Below, one piece after another: positions 13,375-22,345 of a stretch of DNA of 34,264 nucleotides. The stretch is from positions 1-34,264 of IMG/VR virus record IMGVR_UViG_3300034062_003008, one strand, 5' to 3'. This DNA comes from a virus. Below the pieces are notes generated by a model, which searched no databases, was not told the origin of the DNA, and saw only the letters and a list, made by a program, of their open reading frames with translations. Position numbers and translations under genes: made by a program. The stretch's first letter is position 1, and each line of letters begins with the position of its first letter.

Positions 13375-13745
13375 ATGGCGGCCTTTCGCACGAGGGGCAG
13401 GAGCGACTCGATGGCACCGGCCGCGGCGAGAAGCACGAGTTGCCGGATCGTCGGGCGAACGATGAGCCAGACGGGCCACGCCAGCGTGGGCACGGCCTTG
13501 TCGGCCACGGCATCAAAGAGCAGGCCAACGGCTTCAAGAGCCCACGCCTTCTTTGCGGCCCCGCTTTCGGGCAGCGAGTCGAGCGCCGCCATGACCGTCT
13601 TCAGGAGGGCGACGGTGAGCTCGCCAAACTCGGCGACCGTGATGCCGTCGGCTGCGGCAGAGCGGGCCGTTGCGATGAACGCGGCGACCTTGTCGGCCAC
13701 CGTGTAGAGGTTGCTGGCCACGGTGATCGGTGCAGACGAGATCAT
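13371..13745 (-). CDS. Holin-like membrane protein (putative)
   Basis: A 124-residue protein with a helical N-terminal part (VADKVAAFIATARSAAADG) and a hydrophobic C-terminal third (TLAWPVWLIVRPTIRQLVLLAAAGAIESLLPLV) that could form one or two membrane spans. Size, the position before the protease, and ATGA overlaps on both sides fit a holin or holin-associated protein. Assignment rests on topology and context, not on a motif. Confidence 0.5.
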   Translation of the reverse strand: MISSAPITVASNLYTVADKVAAFIATARSAAADGITVAEFGELTVALLKTVMAALDSLPESGAAKKAWALEAVGLLFDAVADKAVPTLAWPVWLIVRPTIRQLVLLAAAGAIESLLPLVRKAAI

Positions 13746-14239
13746 GCCTTCACTCCTACGACGTACAGTTCCACGTCAGCCGCGGCGGCTCCGTTGTTCG
13801 TGATCGCGATCACCTTGTCGCTCGCCGTGGTCGCGTAGCCCGCCTTCGGGTGCGAGACGTAGAGCACGCCGTCGGGGCCGACCGTCGTCGCGCCGGCCGC
13901 GAGGGCCGTCCAGCGGTTCGAGGTCGTGCCACCGACCGACAGGCTCGCCGCCGTCGAGCGGTTCTTCACTAGTAGTGTCTTGACCTTGGCAAGCGAGAGC
14001 GTCCCGGTGCCGCCCATCAGCGTCAGCGTGAGCGACCGCAGATCGACGGTCGCGGTGCCGCCGGCCGCGATGGTGATCACGTCCTTGAAGTAGCCGTTGG
14101 CCTGGTCGTTGCCCGTGCCGTCGGCCAGCGTGAACGCTAGGTTCGCCGTCGCCGTGTCGGTGACGGTGGTCGTATTCATGTCGTCGATCCACCGCGGAAC
14201 GATCCGCAGGGAACCGGTGAGCGAGAAACTAGCTGCCAC
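13742..14239 (-). CDS. Beta-rich virion-type protein (paralogue B)
   Basis: A 165-residue, Thr/Gly/Ala-rich protein predicted to be all-beta, from a GTG at 14239 with GGGAGG upstream. It shares an architecture with the next gene upstream: a repeated arrangement of ITIAAGGTATVDL..., KTLLVKNRST, GPDGVLYVSHP and IAITNNGAAAADVELYVVG. Such folds occur in phage appendage and decoration proteins. It is coupled to its paralogue by an 11-bp overlap. Its place just before the membrane cassette could also suit a baseplate or fibre accessory. Confidence 0.6.
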   Translation of the reverse strand: MAASFSLTGSLRIVPRWIDDMNTTTVTDTATANLAFTLADGTGNDQANGYFKDVITIAAGGTATVDLRSLTLTLMGGTGTLSLAKVKTLLVKNRSTAASLSVGGTTSNRWTALAAGATTVGPDGVLYVSHPKAGYATTASDKVIAITNNGAAAADVELYVVGVKA

Positions 14240-14762
14240 TGCCGCTGCCTCCCGCTGCCGTCGAGGTGCCGAACAAATACAGTTCGTAGGTGACTGCGGC
14301 CCCGTTGGGATTCGCGATGCGGATCACGCTATTGGCCTCGGTGACCTCCCACGAGTCGGTCTGATTCACGGAAAACCACTCCGAGCCGGGGCCGACCTCG
14401 GCCGCGTAAACGACGGTCGGTCGCCCGGGGTCCACGCCCACCAGGAGCCGACGCCCCGGCGTCGTCGTGGTGTTCGCCACGCGGATGGCCCGCAGCTGCC
14501 GGAAGGTGAACGGCACCGTCACGCCGAGCGACTGCTGCGTGAGGTTGAGCAGGTCGAACGACTCGATGGAGTTGGCCGGGATCGTGCGGGCATCGGCAAA
14601 CACGAGATCCGCCTCGCCCGGCCCGTCGCCGTCGGTGATTGTGTAGGAGCCCGACACGGTCTTGCGGTTCGTGATCGACCCGACCTCTTGCGTGTCGAGC
14701 CGCGTCCACGAGAGCGTCGTGCGGATCGTGCCGGTCAGTGCGTCCGTGAGCGTTTCAGCCAT
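14229..14762 (-). CDS. Beta-rich virion-type protein (paralogue A)
   Basis: A 177-residue beta-rich protein (TIPANSIESFDLLNLTQQSL, RAIRVANTTTTPGRRLLVG, SVIRIANPNGAAVTYELYLFGTS) that parallels the downstream gene segment by segment, including the ending 'I-x-I-x-N-x-x-G-A-A-x-x-x-E-L-Y'. A Gly/Ser-rich tail follows. The stop is inside the next gene, which starts at a GTG with its own ribosome site. The pair looks like a tandem duplication of a virion component; the exact role is not visible. Confidence 0.6.
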   Translation of the reverse strand: MAETLTDALTGTIRTTLSWTRLDTQEVGSITNRKTVSGSYTITDGDGPGEADLVFADARTIPANSIESFDLLNLTQQSLGVTVPFTFRQLRAIRVANTTTTPGRRLLVGVDPGRPTVVYAAEVGPGSEWFSVNQTDSWEVTEANSVIRIANPNGAAVTYELYLFGTSTAAGGSGSGS

Positions 14763-14994
14763 TGACGAGCCCCGCGTTGATGGCCTGAAGGAGGGCGGCC
14801 GGCTTTACGCCCGCCCTGAACGCCGCCAATTCGATGTCAGCCTTGGAATGCTTGGCGGGTCGCTTGCTCGTCACCTTGCCCCAAAACTGCTGCTGTGGCG
14901 TGTAGTTCGCCGCAATCGACGTGATGTCGCCCGGGGCCGCGATCGGCTCGCGGCCGTCAGCACCGCCTCGGCGAAAGTGGGCGTGAGCGATCAC
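14755..14994 (-). CDS. Small helical hypothetical protein
   Basis: Seventy-nine residues from a GTG at 14994 with AGGGG just upstream: YTPQQQFWGKVTSKRPAKHSKADIELAAFRAGVKPAALLQ. The C-terminal half could be a small helix-turn-helix. The 39-base gap before it contains CCCTAGGGGC, also seen in related form before the glycosyltransferase gene at 18400. No family recognised. Confidence 0.55.
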   Translation of the reverse strand: MIAHAHFRRGGADGREPIAAPGDITSIAANYTPQQQFWGKVTSKRPAKHSKADIELAAFRAGVKPAALLQAINAGLVNG

Positions 14995-15033
14995 GCCCCT
15001 AGGGTCGCCGCCAGAGGGGGCAAAACGGAGGGG

Positions 15034-15777
15034 CTATGGATGGCGACACTCGGCCCGGCAGGCGGCGTAGCCGGCAGCGTCGATGTCGTTGTCGTGGTGG
15101 TCGTCTGGGCCACGACTGCGGGCGATCTTGTCGAGCAGCATGATCGTCGCCCAGTCCTCGGGGCGGAACGAAGTCCCGAAGGCGGCGTTGATCAGGGCCA
15201 CCGTGATGCGGAAGTGTTCCAGCGGCGGGCCGTACTTCTGGCGTCGGTCGCGGACGGCGGCGGCGGCATCGAGGAGCAGCCGCTCCGACGGGCTCACGTC
15301 GTCGGCCTTTGGGAGCGTGTGCGTCCTCCACCCAGCCGGCACGTCGGGAGTGACAGCCCGCAGGCTATCGCCACGCAGTCGCTGCCCTTCGAGCTCGCGG
15401 TGCCCGCGAAGAATCCAGTCGTCGGGAATGCTGGGCGTGTCAGAGTCGGCGGCGTCGCTGGGCACCGGATCGACGGTCGTGTCGAAGCACCGGGCCGCGG
15501 CTTCCTGCGCCGGCTTGCATCCGGCCAAAGAAGCGGCCATCGGCGTGTAGCCGCGCAGCTTCGGATCGGCGGGGTCGGTCGATTCCATGCGGGCGGCAAC
15601 GGCCTCGCGGAGAGTTTGGTTGTCGGCTTCCAGGCGGTCAAATGCTGCGGTCATGGCTTCCCTTTCGTGGATCAATCGAATGACATCGGCGGCGAGCGTG
15701 CCGCTTGTGCCCGTGTAAGCACCAGAGAATCGGCGAGCCCGGTACTCCGCTTGCGTTATGTACTCGGCGTCAAGCAC
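15034..15777 (-). CDS. Protein with a C-terminal DUF6378-like domain
   Basis: A 247-residue protein. The C-terminal 85 residues (VRDRRQKYGPPLEHFRITV, then FGTSFRPEDWATIMLLDKIARS and the DIDAAGYAACRAEC end) match a phage domain usually catalogued as DUF6378, which resembles MazG-like helical folds; an activity is not established. The N-terminal part contains a coiled-coil-like ADNQTLREAVAARME region. I prefer the GTG at 15777, overlapping the phosphoesterase stop, because the first 40 residues look coding. An ATG at 15654 with AAAGGGAAG is a good alternative start (206 residues). Confidence 0.65.
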   Translation of the reverse strand: MLDAEYITQAEYRARRFSGAYTGTSGTLAADVIRLIHEREAMTAAFDRLEADNQTLREAVAARMESTDPADPKLRGYTPMAASLAGCKPAQEAAARCFDTTVDPVPSDAADSDTPSIPDDWILRGHRELEGQRLRGDSLRAVTPDVPAGWRTHTLPKADDVSPSERLLLDAAAAVRDRRQKYGPPLEHFRITVALINAAFGTSFRPEDWATIMLLDKIARSRGPDDHHDNDIDAAGYAACRAECRHP

Positions 15778-16969
15778 GAGCCGCACCCGCGACGAGCATG
15801 CCGGCGAGTCCGCCGCCGGGGGCGTAGAACCACGTCTCCATCGCCTGCCGTGATCCGAGGTAGCCTTCCTGCGAATGCCAGTCATCGGGCGGGCACAGAG
15901 CCGGCGCGATCCGCACGACCACGCCATCAACCGTGTCGATGCCGTCCGTGTCGATCACTCGCCGCATGCGCGCCGCTTGCTTGTGAAGGTGGCCCGTGTG
16001 GAACTCGCGATAGCGGCAGCGGCTCCAGGCGTCGGGCACCTCCAGTGCCATCAGCGACGGCAGCTTGCCGCGGGCCTTGTCGCCGTGAGCGAAGCCGATC
16101 AGGTTGCCGGCGTGCTCCAGGTACTGCCGGTGCGTGTAGGTTTCGTGGATCGTCACCCGCTTGTCGGCCTTGAAGTGCGTGGCCAATAGCAACCGGAACC
16201 ACGCGGTCATCGTCTCGTCGTGATTGCCCGGGACGCAGACGACATCGGTCGGGCAGGTCTCCGCAGACCGATCGACGAGGTACGTCGCTGCGGCCGTCCC
16301 AGTCTCGATCATCTTTTCGAGGCGGCCGTCACGCTCCAGCTGCGTGCCGCGCGTCGTCTTCGCGTCGGGCGTGTCGTAGTGGTACACATCACCGAGGAAG
16401 GCGATCGTCCGCCGGGCCGGCTCTTGGCGGTCGCCAGCGTCGATGAGCCGCAGCCCGGCGTCTCGCACCAAGCGGTCGGCGTGGTCGAGGTCGTAGTCGT
16501 CGCCGCCGGTCGTCTTGCCCCAGGCGTATTTGCCGAAGTGCGGGTCCGCCACGACGAGCACCTGCCAGACGCCGTCACGCTTGGCCTTCGCCGCCTTCGC
16601 CTTGGGCTTGCCGATGCGGCCCGAGGCGGCAGCCCCGTCGATCATCGCCTCGACGGCCTCGCGGATGCCCGGCCCGGCCTTCGGGCGTAGCCGAACGTGC
16701 ACGCGGTGTAGCTCAGTAACAACCGGCTCGCCGCTTTCCTTGTCCGCCGCGAGCCCTTCCCACTTGGTCGCCTCGCTGGTGGCGACCTCGAACTTGGTCA
16801 TATCGGCTTCGATGTGCCGCAGCAGATCCTCGACGGTGCGGATGCGAGCCGAGACGCTCTTCACCTCCAAGCCGTCGGCGGTTTCCTTTTTGGAAACCTC
16901 CTCGATGGTCAGGCCTTTGTCGCCGTTGATCTGGGCGGCAACCTCAGCGACTACGCTCTTTCGAGCCAT
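15770..16969 (-). CDS. Calcineurin-like metallophosphoesterase
   Basis: A 399-residue protein with all five metal-site blocks of the calcineurin-like phosphoesterase fold: ADPHFG (Asp142, His144), LGDVYHYD (Asp194), PGNHDE (Asn249, His250), AHGDKARG (His295) and HTGHLHK (His327, His329). The N-terminal 130 residues are a separate helical/charged region. The ATG at 16969 overlaps the upstream gene by 19 bp. Substrate cannot be told: phosphomonoesters, cyclic nucleotides or DNA ends are all possible for the family. Phages carry such enzymes in replication and in accessory regions. Confidence 0.85.
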   Translation of the reverse strand: MARKSVVAEVAAQINGDKGLTIEEVSKKETADGLEVKSVSARIRTVEDLLRHIEADMTKFEVATSEATKWEGLAADKESGEPVVTELHRVHVRLRPKAGPGIREAVEAMIDGAAASGRIGKPKAKAAKAKRDGVWQVLVVADPHFGKYAWGKTTGGDDYDLDHADRLVRDAGLRLIDAGDRQEPARRTIAFLGDVYHYDTPDAKTTRGTQLERDGRLEKMIETGTAAATYLVDRSAETCPTDVVCVPGNHDETMTAWFRLLLATHFKADKRVTIHETYTHRQYLEHAGNLIGFAHGDKARGKLPSLMALEVPDAWSRCRYREFHTGHLHKQAARMRRVIDTDGIDTVDGVVVRIAPALCPPDDWHSQEGYLGSRQAMETWFYAPGGGLAGMLVAGAARA

Positions 16970-17202
16970 GCGAGCACCCCCTGAAATTGGACGGCGGCAA
17001 TGCCGCGATCTTTCAGCGTCCGTGCAATCGCCTCGGCCGCCGGCTTCTTTTGCTTGCCGAACCGGCCCGCAAGGTAGGCGTCTTTGATCTGCCGCAGCGT
17101 GTCGGCGTGCTCGGGGGAGATCCGCTGATACCACGCCTGCGACTGCCGCTCGCTAATGTTGCCGAGCACCTCGTCGATGATGTCGCCTTTAGCCTTGCCC
17201 AT
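16951..17202 (-). CDS. Small helix-turn-helix-like protein upstream of the phosphoesterase
   Basis: Eighty-three residues, helical: ISPEHADTLRQIKDAYLAGR, KPAAEAIARTLKDRGIAAVQ. The pattern suits a compact DNA-binding domain of the type found in phage small-terminase-like or regulatory proteins, but I would not assign it. A GAGGAGTG ribosome site precedes the ATG at 17202. It overlaps the phosphoesterase start. Confidence 0.6.
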   Translation of the reverse strand: MGKAKGDIIDEVLGNISERQSQAWYQRISPEHADTLRQIKDAYLAGRFGKQKKPAAEAIARTLKDRGIAAVQFQGVLAWLERA

Positions 17203-17205
17203 GCG

Positions 17206-17493
17206 TCACTCCTCGTGGTCATCGGGCTGTCGGAACCCCTCGGCATCGAGCACGCCCGACAGGGTCTCGGAAAACTCCGCGACGGCTTCCTCGCTCAGGT
17301 CTGGCCACCGGGCGTGAATCAACTCATGAAGCAGGGTATCTAAGAGGTCAACGCCGTGGAGCGTGTCGGCGATGCGGATCGTCTTGGCGTTGTAGTCGCA
17401 CTGGCCGTCGTCGTTACGAAGTCGCTTGCGGAGGATCTTCCACCGTTGCTCGCCCACGTAGACGGTCCGCTGCTTGCGTTGGCGGCGAGGCAT
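17206..17493 (-). CDS. SprT-like zinc metallopeptidase (minimal)
   Basis: Ninety-five residues with the zinc-binding HELIH motif at residues 56-60 within LLHELIHARWPDLSEEAVAEF; a downstream Glu (69 or 73) is the likely third ligand. The basic N-terminus (PRRQRKQR) and the short length fit minimal SprT-like phage proteins. The related cellular proteins act on DNA-bound proteins. Substrate here is unknown. It lies four bases from the glycosyltransferase stop. Confidence 0.8.
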   Translation of the reverse strand: MPRRQRKQRTVYVGEQRWKILRKRLRNDDGQCDYNAKTIRIADTLHGVDLLDTLLHELIHARWPDLSEEAVAEFSETLSGVLDAEGFRQPDDHEE

Positions 17494-17497
17494 CGCT

Positions 17498-18400
17498 CTA
17501 TCCTGCGAGCCGGCGGTCGTATTCGGCCTTGGCGTCCGGCGCGAACCGGCGATTGATCAGCGACTTGATGATCGCACCGTTGGCAATCTCGGCCTTCGCC
17601 TGGCAGGCGTGCTGAAACACGAGATTGCCGTCGCTGTCGTGCTGGCAGATCGCGGGATGCCGCCAAACGGGGTTGCGCGGCGGCAGGTGGTAGCGGTGCC
17701 CGCAGAGGTGCCACGCGAGGAGGAACGTGTCCTTGTCGCCGTAGACGAACTGATAAACCTCGTCGCTCCAGTCGTTCAGGCAGAGGGCCACGTCGAGGGC
17801 GGCGAAGTGGCGTCGGCGGTCCACGAGCATCTGGCCCGACTCAAACGGCCGCGCCCCGGGCACGGGCTCCAGGCCCACGGCCCGCCACGCGCCCTCGGGC
17901 ACCCATTGGCCACGCTCGCGGCTCGGCGGCAGGTCGGGCCAAAACATCGCGCCGGCCCGCTCGTAGGCCTTGTCGTGGAAGAGGTAGGTCGGGTCGGTGA
18001 CCGGCACGTTGTCGGCGTCGATCAGCAGGGCCTCGGCGAAGCCCGTGTGAGCGAGGGCAAACGACTTGAGCCACCAGCCCAAATGCTGGGCGGATCGGCC
18101 CGCCACGGCCCGCGTAGCGATCCCACGCTCGCGACAGAACTGGCCAACGTCCACCAGCCGCACGCCGGGCTCGGGGGCGAACACGCCGCGGATCGCGTCG
18201 GGCATCTCGTGCGAGAAGTGCCAGAGCTCGACGGGCAGCCGGCAGCCGAGGCCACGGAGGGCGGTGATCAAATGGAACGCGAGCCGGCCGTAGAGGTCGC
18301 CGCCGGCCACGATGACCACGCCACGGAGCTCGCGGATCGGCGGCACCAGGAGCGGCGGATGGTCGAGCCGGTCGGCGAGGGCCAGGCGAAAGGGGGACAT
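17498..18400 (-). CDS. Glycosyltransferase, putative mannosyltransferase family (GT71-like)
   Basis: A 300-residue protein that matches the fungal-type alpha-mannosyltransferase pattern: WWLKSFALAHTGFAEALLID followed by ADNVPVTDPTYLF (DxD motif at 128-130), a GAMFWPDLPPS segment and FESGQMLVDRRRHFAALDV. The family transfers mannose or related sugars from nucleotide sugars with a divalent metal. No membrane segment is seen, so it is probably cytoplasmic. It lies directly after the putative tail-tip gene, which makes a virion protein or a host surface glycan the likely acceptor. A CCGCAGGGGGT element stands 30 bp before its start. Confidence 0.8.
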   Translation of the reverse strand: MSPFRLALADRLDHPPLLVPPIRELRGVVIVAGGDLYGRLAFHLITALRGLGCRLPVELWHFSHEMPDAIRGVFAPEPGVRLVDVGQFCRERGIATRAVAGRSAQHLGWWLKSFALAHTGFAEALLIDADNVPVTDPTYLFHDKAYERAGAMFWPDLPPSRERGQWVPEGAWRAVGLEPVPGARPFESGQMLVDRRRHFAALDVALCLNDWSDEVYQFVYGDKDTFLLAWHLCGHRYHLPPRNPVWRHPAICQHDSDGNLVFQHACQAKAEIANGAIIKSLINRRFAPDAKAEYDRRLAG

Positions 18401-18430
18401 GCCGCTAGGGTACGGGGCCTGTCGAGCCGG

Positions 18431-18441
18431 CCGCAGGGGGT
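18431..18441. repeat. Intergenic CCGCAGGGGGT element (copy 1)
   Basis: The 11-mer CCGCAGGGGGT occurs in the 48-bp gap before the glycosyltransferase gene. Other copies are at 28143-28153 and 32073-32083, also in gaps before leftward genes. Confidence 0.55.
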
Positions 18442-18448
18442 GGAAGGC

Positions 18449-21400
18449 CTACGTCTTCCGAATCCGCCAATACCACGTCCGCGTGCCGTCTGGTATTCCA
18501 GCCGCCCGAATCATCACGTCCTCGCCTTCCGCCAGCTGCTCCTCTTGGAACTTGTTGAGCACGAGCACGTCGGAGATGTCGGCGCAAAACTGGTGCGTGA
18601 CACTACGAGAATCGGCCTCCGTGGCGTCTTCAAGCTTTTGCCATGCGGCGAGGCCGCCAAGCAGCGCAAACCCTTGCTTGTACGGTGACTGCCGCTCGTA
18701 CTCGCCTGGGTCGGACGAAGCGCCGCCAATGAACGCCCCTCCGTTGGTTGTGCCTCGCGACGCAAGCCAGTTTGGACCGAACTGGCCCTGCAATAAAGCA
18801 TCGTCGTCGTACTCGTACAACTCAGCCCAATTCGCGTCTCCGCTTGCCGTAGCGAAAAGCTGTGGCTCTAGCTGCCAATCCACGTAATCGACATCGGCTC
18901 GCAATGTGACGCGCACCGAGATCGCCAGCGACAGATCGCCAAGCGTCGTCGTCTTGAGTGCCGGATATGTGCGATGATCTCGCCACGCGGACAAACACGC
19001 TTGTAGGCCCGTCTGCGTAATCGCTCCGCCCGACAACTGCCGGACGACGCCGCTATCTTCGTGGCGAATTACAGACCAGTCATCAGGCCACACTTCCGGC
19101 GGGCGACGATAGAGCCACCAGGGGATTAGCTTTCCGACCATCGACGGAGCATGAAAGCTGCCCCCCGCATATTTGTCGCCTGGCAGGAATTCAATTTCTT
19201 CAAGATCGTAAAAGCCGCCAACAGGTCCGTTTACTATTGTGCCGTCGGCTCTTTGCACGTCCGGCATAGCGACCAGTATCGGATCCCACTCCAATACCTC
19301 GGCTTGCGAATACATCTTGTTCTCAAACGTGTATCGCACGCGATACCACTCGCCCTCATAGTCGCCGCTCGTCCGCACCGCGTCGGGCGGGCGCGAAACG
19401 GCTTCGCGGATCGGCAACTCCGCGCTTCGCACCGACTCAATCGCCATCCAGACGTTTTGCGGCAGCTGCTGGCCCTGGAGCGTCTTGGCAAAAGAAATCG
19501 GCCCGCCGTCTTTGGCGAGGAGTATGGCGGCCGTGGTTGTTCCGGGACTTGCTTCGCTATTGGTCGGAACGACGGAAAAGTCGCCGACGTTGCCGTAATC
19601 CGTCTTCGTAAAATCGGCCTCGGCATTGCCCTGGTACGCGACGAGCTCAACCTCAAAGCCGTCGATGTCCTCGTCGCAGCGGATCGCGGAAGCGTGTAGT
19701 TGGGCCGCCGACGGCGCGACGCACGCCGAAAGGCTGGCCGGCGGGCAGGGATCGATTGTGGTCGTCAGCCCGAAATACGAATGCCCAGGAGGCGGCGACG
19801 TAAGCGGCGGCACGCCCGGCACGTAGCCGTCGCGGATCAGTCGCGGCGAATACTCGCCGATTGTCACAGGAACGGTCACGGTCGCCGACGCCGATACGGT
19901 GGACAGCTTTTTGGAGGCATCCTCAAACGCAGCCTTGCCGAGCGTCACTGTCCCGGAGAGGCTTGCCACTCGCCCGATGGCATACGGCCCGGTCGTCGAG
20001 CTCGTGTCGATGAGCCGCGGCCACCCGCTTTCGTCGGCCATCAGCCACGACGTTCGAGCCGCAAGCACGCACGGCTCTGGATCGTAGGGAAACCCGGCTA
20101 GGTCTACTGGCGGATCCCCCTCTTCGATGTCGTGGTATCCGACTGAACCATCGCTTTCGCCGAGAGGTCGCCCCCAGTACGAACGCTTGGTCTGCTCTGG
20201 ATCTTCAGGGTCTGGGTAGACGTAGATTGCTTTGACTCGCCCCGGCTGAGGGCGGCGATCAATCGACGAGAGCTCAATGGTCACAATGTCGTCGGTGAAT
20301 ACATCGCCTGCCGGGTCGTACTTCAGCACCAAGAACATTCGCTCTTCTTGAGCGGCGGTCGGCACCGTGACCTTCCACTCCCGGCTGCCGTCGCCAACTG
20401 CCTCGACCTCAATGCCATCCACGTCTTCCTGCGTGCCGTCGGGCAGCCATTTCGTGAGCGTGAACTGGCCGACATCGACGCCTTCTGGGTCAATCTTGCG
20501 ATCAAACGTCAGCGTGACAGACGACACCTTTTCTGACTGCCTTCGCGCCCGCCAGTATTCGCACGTCTGCAGGCCAACGTCCGTAAGCGTTGCCACTGCG
20601 CCGCGATGGTTGTCGGCGGGGATTTGGTGCGACTTCCATGGCACACCAGGAATTGCGGCAGGGCTGTTGCCGCCTTCGTCCTTTGCCGCAGCGACATTGT
20701 CGTATGGGTACAGCGTGTAATCGCCAGGTCCTCCGACAAGCGGCCCACCTGGAGAAGTGCGCAAGAACCAAACATAGCTGGGCCGCGCGAAAACTCCTTC
20801 TTGGTTTTCGTCGTGGCCGCAAATGTATGTCTTTCCGAAAACATTCGATGTAGAAAGCGGCTCAGTCGAAACAACGCATCCGCGCGGCATACCACCGCCG
20901 CCGTTAAAAAAGTCGGTTCCGGTCCAAAACAAGTCATTTGGGACCGTGAACCCAACAACCGGCTTTGTCGTGTCACGGATAAACGAAGAAAACGTCTTGT
21001 GAAACCGCGGCACCCACCGCCGTGAATCCGGCCCGCTGCCGCTCCATGTTGGCTCTACGGGCACCGTCACGACCAGATAAGAACCTTCGACCTTCGTTGC
21101 GTCGTTGATCTGCTGCTGCGTCGGATTGACCTCAGAAAAGACTTCGTCGCCGTCGCGGTAATACGTTGACCTGCGGCCCGGTAATTCCTGCATCGACGAC
21201 GACGGCGATGGGAAATAGGTGTCGTGCTCACGTATATACGGCTTGCCGCGATCAACGTATGCAGTCGCGTGTACGTTGGCCGGCAACTCGTCGGCCGGCC
21301 CGGCTGCGTAGCAACTGATGCCGGCATTAAGACCGTCGGGCGGCCACTGGTTAATGCTGAAAACATAATTATCTAGACTGCGACCAATCGGCAGCCCGAC

Positions 21401-22345
21401 AATCGCCATCGACTGGCCTTGGAACTCAAGGAGCTTCCTGCCGTCAAAACCTTCTGTGTACGGAGCACCGGCACTATTGCCTTGACTGACAAACCATCCA
21501 AGGTTGTTTGCGGCCGGCAGAGATAAAAGAGAAACCGATTCGCAATAGACGACGATTGCCTCTAGTTCTTCCAGGGGGCGTTCAACAAAATCGTCGAGCG
21601 GCGTTCCTGGGTGTGCATCCAGGTCCCGCGACCCTGACTCCGCAAGCCCAGCAGGCTCCGGCAGGTCGTGCAAAGCGCCGGCCGCAAACGGCACGAAATC
21701 GCCGGCGTAAGGATTGAGGTAGCTGCCGAACGGAATAACATCTACCAGTGAAGATTGCGGCGTGATCTGGTATGGCGTGCTGTTGTATCGGAGGCCGCTG
21801 CCTCCTTTGACTATGCCAACCGGCTCGGCGAATGGAAACAAGATGACATTCGGATTGAATACGGGCGGATTCAGTGGATCAAAATAGATCATCACAGGAT
21901 CCGCGAAGCCTTCCGGTGCTTCTCGCTCTGTGAGCTCAGCCTTTGCCTGAGCGGTCTTGTCGCCAATGACAGAGACTGCGATTGACGCGGATTTCTCCGC
22001 CTGCGTCGGCGGATGCTCTTCGTCGTAGATGTAGACGTTGCCTGTCTGTCGCCCCGGCGCAGGGCTCCACGTCGCATCGACGCGAATCATCGACGCCCCG
22101 AGGTCAAACGACGAACTTCCGCCGGTGGCCGTGCCCGTGATCTGCCCGAAAATCTCATACGCATCCACGGACCACGCCCGCGATGTCGTGACCGTTGACG
22201 GGTGTGCCACGGCACTACAGTCGATGAGCGTGCCGCCTTGCGTGAGCAGCGACTGAACGGCCGAGAACGTGTAGCGTGAGTTGCCGTATGCGTACTTGTG
22301 CAGCACGTCAACAACAATGCAGCCACAGCAGTTGCAGTTGGCCAT
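18449..22345 (-). CDS. Very large putative tail-tip / fibre protein (1298 residues)
   Basis: The largest gene in the window, encoding a beta-rich protein following two tail-type genes and the tape measure, where tip or host-binding proteins normally sit. The start is Cys-dense (MANCNCCGCIVVDVLH), suggesting a metal site or disulphide cluster. An Ig-like domain is recognisable at about residues 607-695 (VTLTFDRKIDPEGVDVGQFT, then REWKVTVPTAA). Many segments are Asp/Pro/Gly-rich and could be repeated beta domains, e.g. WLSTSS-like patches around 1100-1298. I recognise no enzymatic motif. It ends 48 bp before the glycosyltransferase gene. Confidence 0.65.
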   Translation of the reverse strand: MANCNCCGCIVVDVLHKYAYGNSRYTFSAVQSLLTQGGTLIDCSAVAHPSTVTTSRAWSVDAYEIFGQITGTATGGSSSFDLGASMIRVDATWSPAPGRQTGNVYIYDEEHPPTQAEKSASIAVSVIGDKTAQAKAELTEREAPEGFADPVMIYFDPLNPPVFNPNVILFPFAEPVGIVKGGSGLRYNSTPYQITPQSSLVDVIPFGSYLNPYAGDFVPFAAGALHDLPEPAGLAESGSRDLDAHPGTPLDDFVERPLEELEAIVVYCESVSLLSLPAANNLGWFVSQGNSAGAPYTEGFDGRKLLEFQGQSMAIVGLPIGRSLDNYVFSINQWPPDGLNAGISCYAAGPADELPANVHATAYVDRGKPYIREHDTYFPSPSSSMQELPGRRSTYYRDGDEVFSEVNPTQQQINDATKVEGSYLVVTVPVEPTWSGSGPDSRRWVPRFHKTFSSFIRDTTKPVVGFTVPNDLFWTGTDFFNGGGGMPRGCVVSTEPLSTSNVFGKTYICGHDENQEGVFARPSYVWFLRTSPGGPLVGGPGDYTLYPYDNVAAAKDEGGNSPAAIPGVPWKSHQIPADNHRGAVATLTDVGLQTCEYWRARRQSEKVSSVTLTFDRKIDPEGVDVGQFTLTKWLPDGTQEDVDGIEVEAVGDGSREWKVTVPTAAQEERMFLVLKYDPAGDVFTDDIVTIELSSIDRRPQPGRVKAIYVYPDPEDPEQTKRSYWGRPLGESDGSVGYHDIEEGDPPVDLAGFPYDPEPCVLAARTSWLMADESGWPRLIDTSSTTGPYAIGRVASLSGTVTLGKAAFEDASKKLSTVSASATVTVPVTIGEYSPRLIRDGYVPGVPPLTSPPPGHSYFGLTTTIDPCPPASLSACVAPSAAQLHASAIRCDEDIDGFEVELVAYQGNAEADFTKTDYGNVGDFSVVPTNSEASPGTTTAAILLAKDGGPISFAKTLQGQQLPQNVWMAIESVRSAELPIREAVSRPPDAVRTSGDYEGEWYRVRYTFENKMYSQAEVLEWDPILVAMPDVQRADGTIVNGPVGGFYDLEEIEFLPGDKYAGGSFHAPSMVGKLIPWWLYRRPPEVWPDDWSVIRHEDSGVVRQLSGGAITQTGLQACLSAWRDHRTYPALKTTTLGDLSLAISVRVTLRADVDYVDWQLEPQLFATASGDANWAELYEYDDDALLQGQFGPNWLASRGTTNGGAFIGGASSDPGEYERQSPYKQGFALLGGLAAWQKLEDATEADSRSVTHQFCADISDVLVLNKFQEEQLAEGEDVMIRAAGIPDGTRTWYWRIRKT

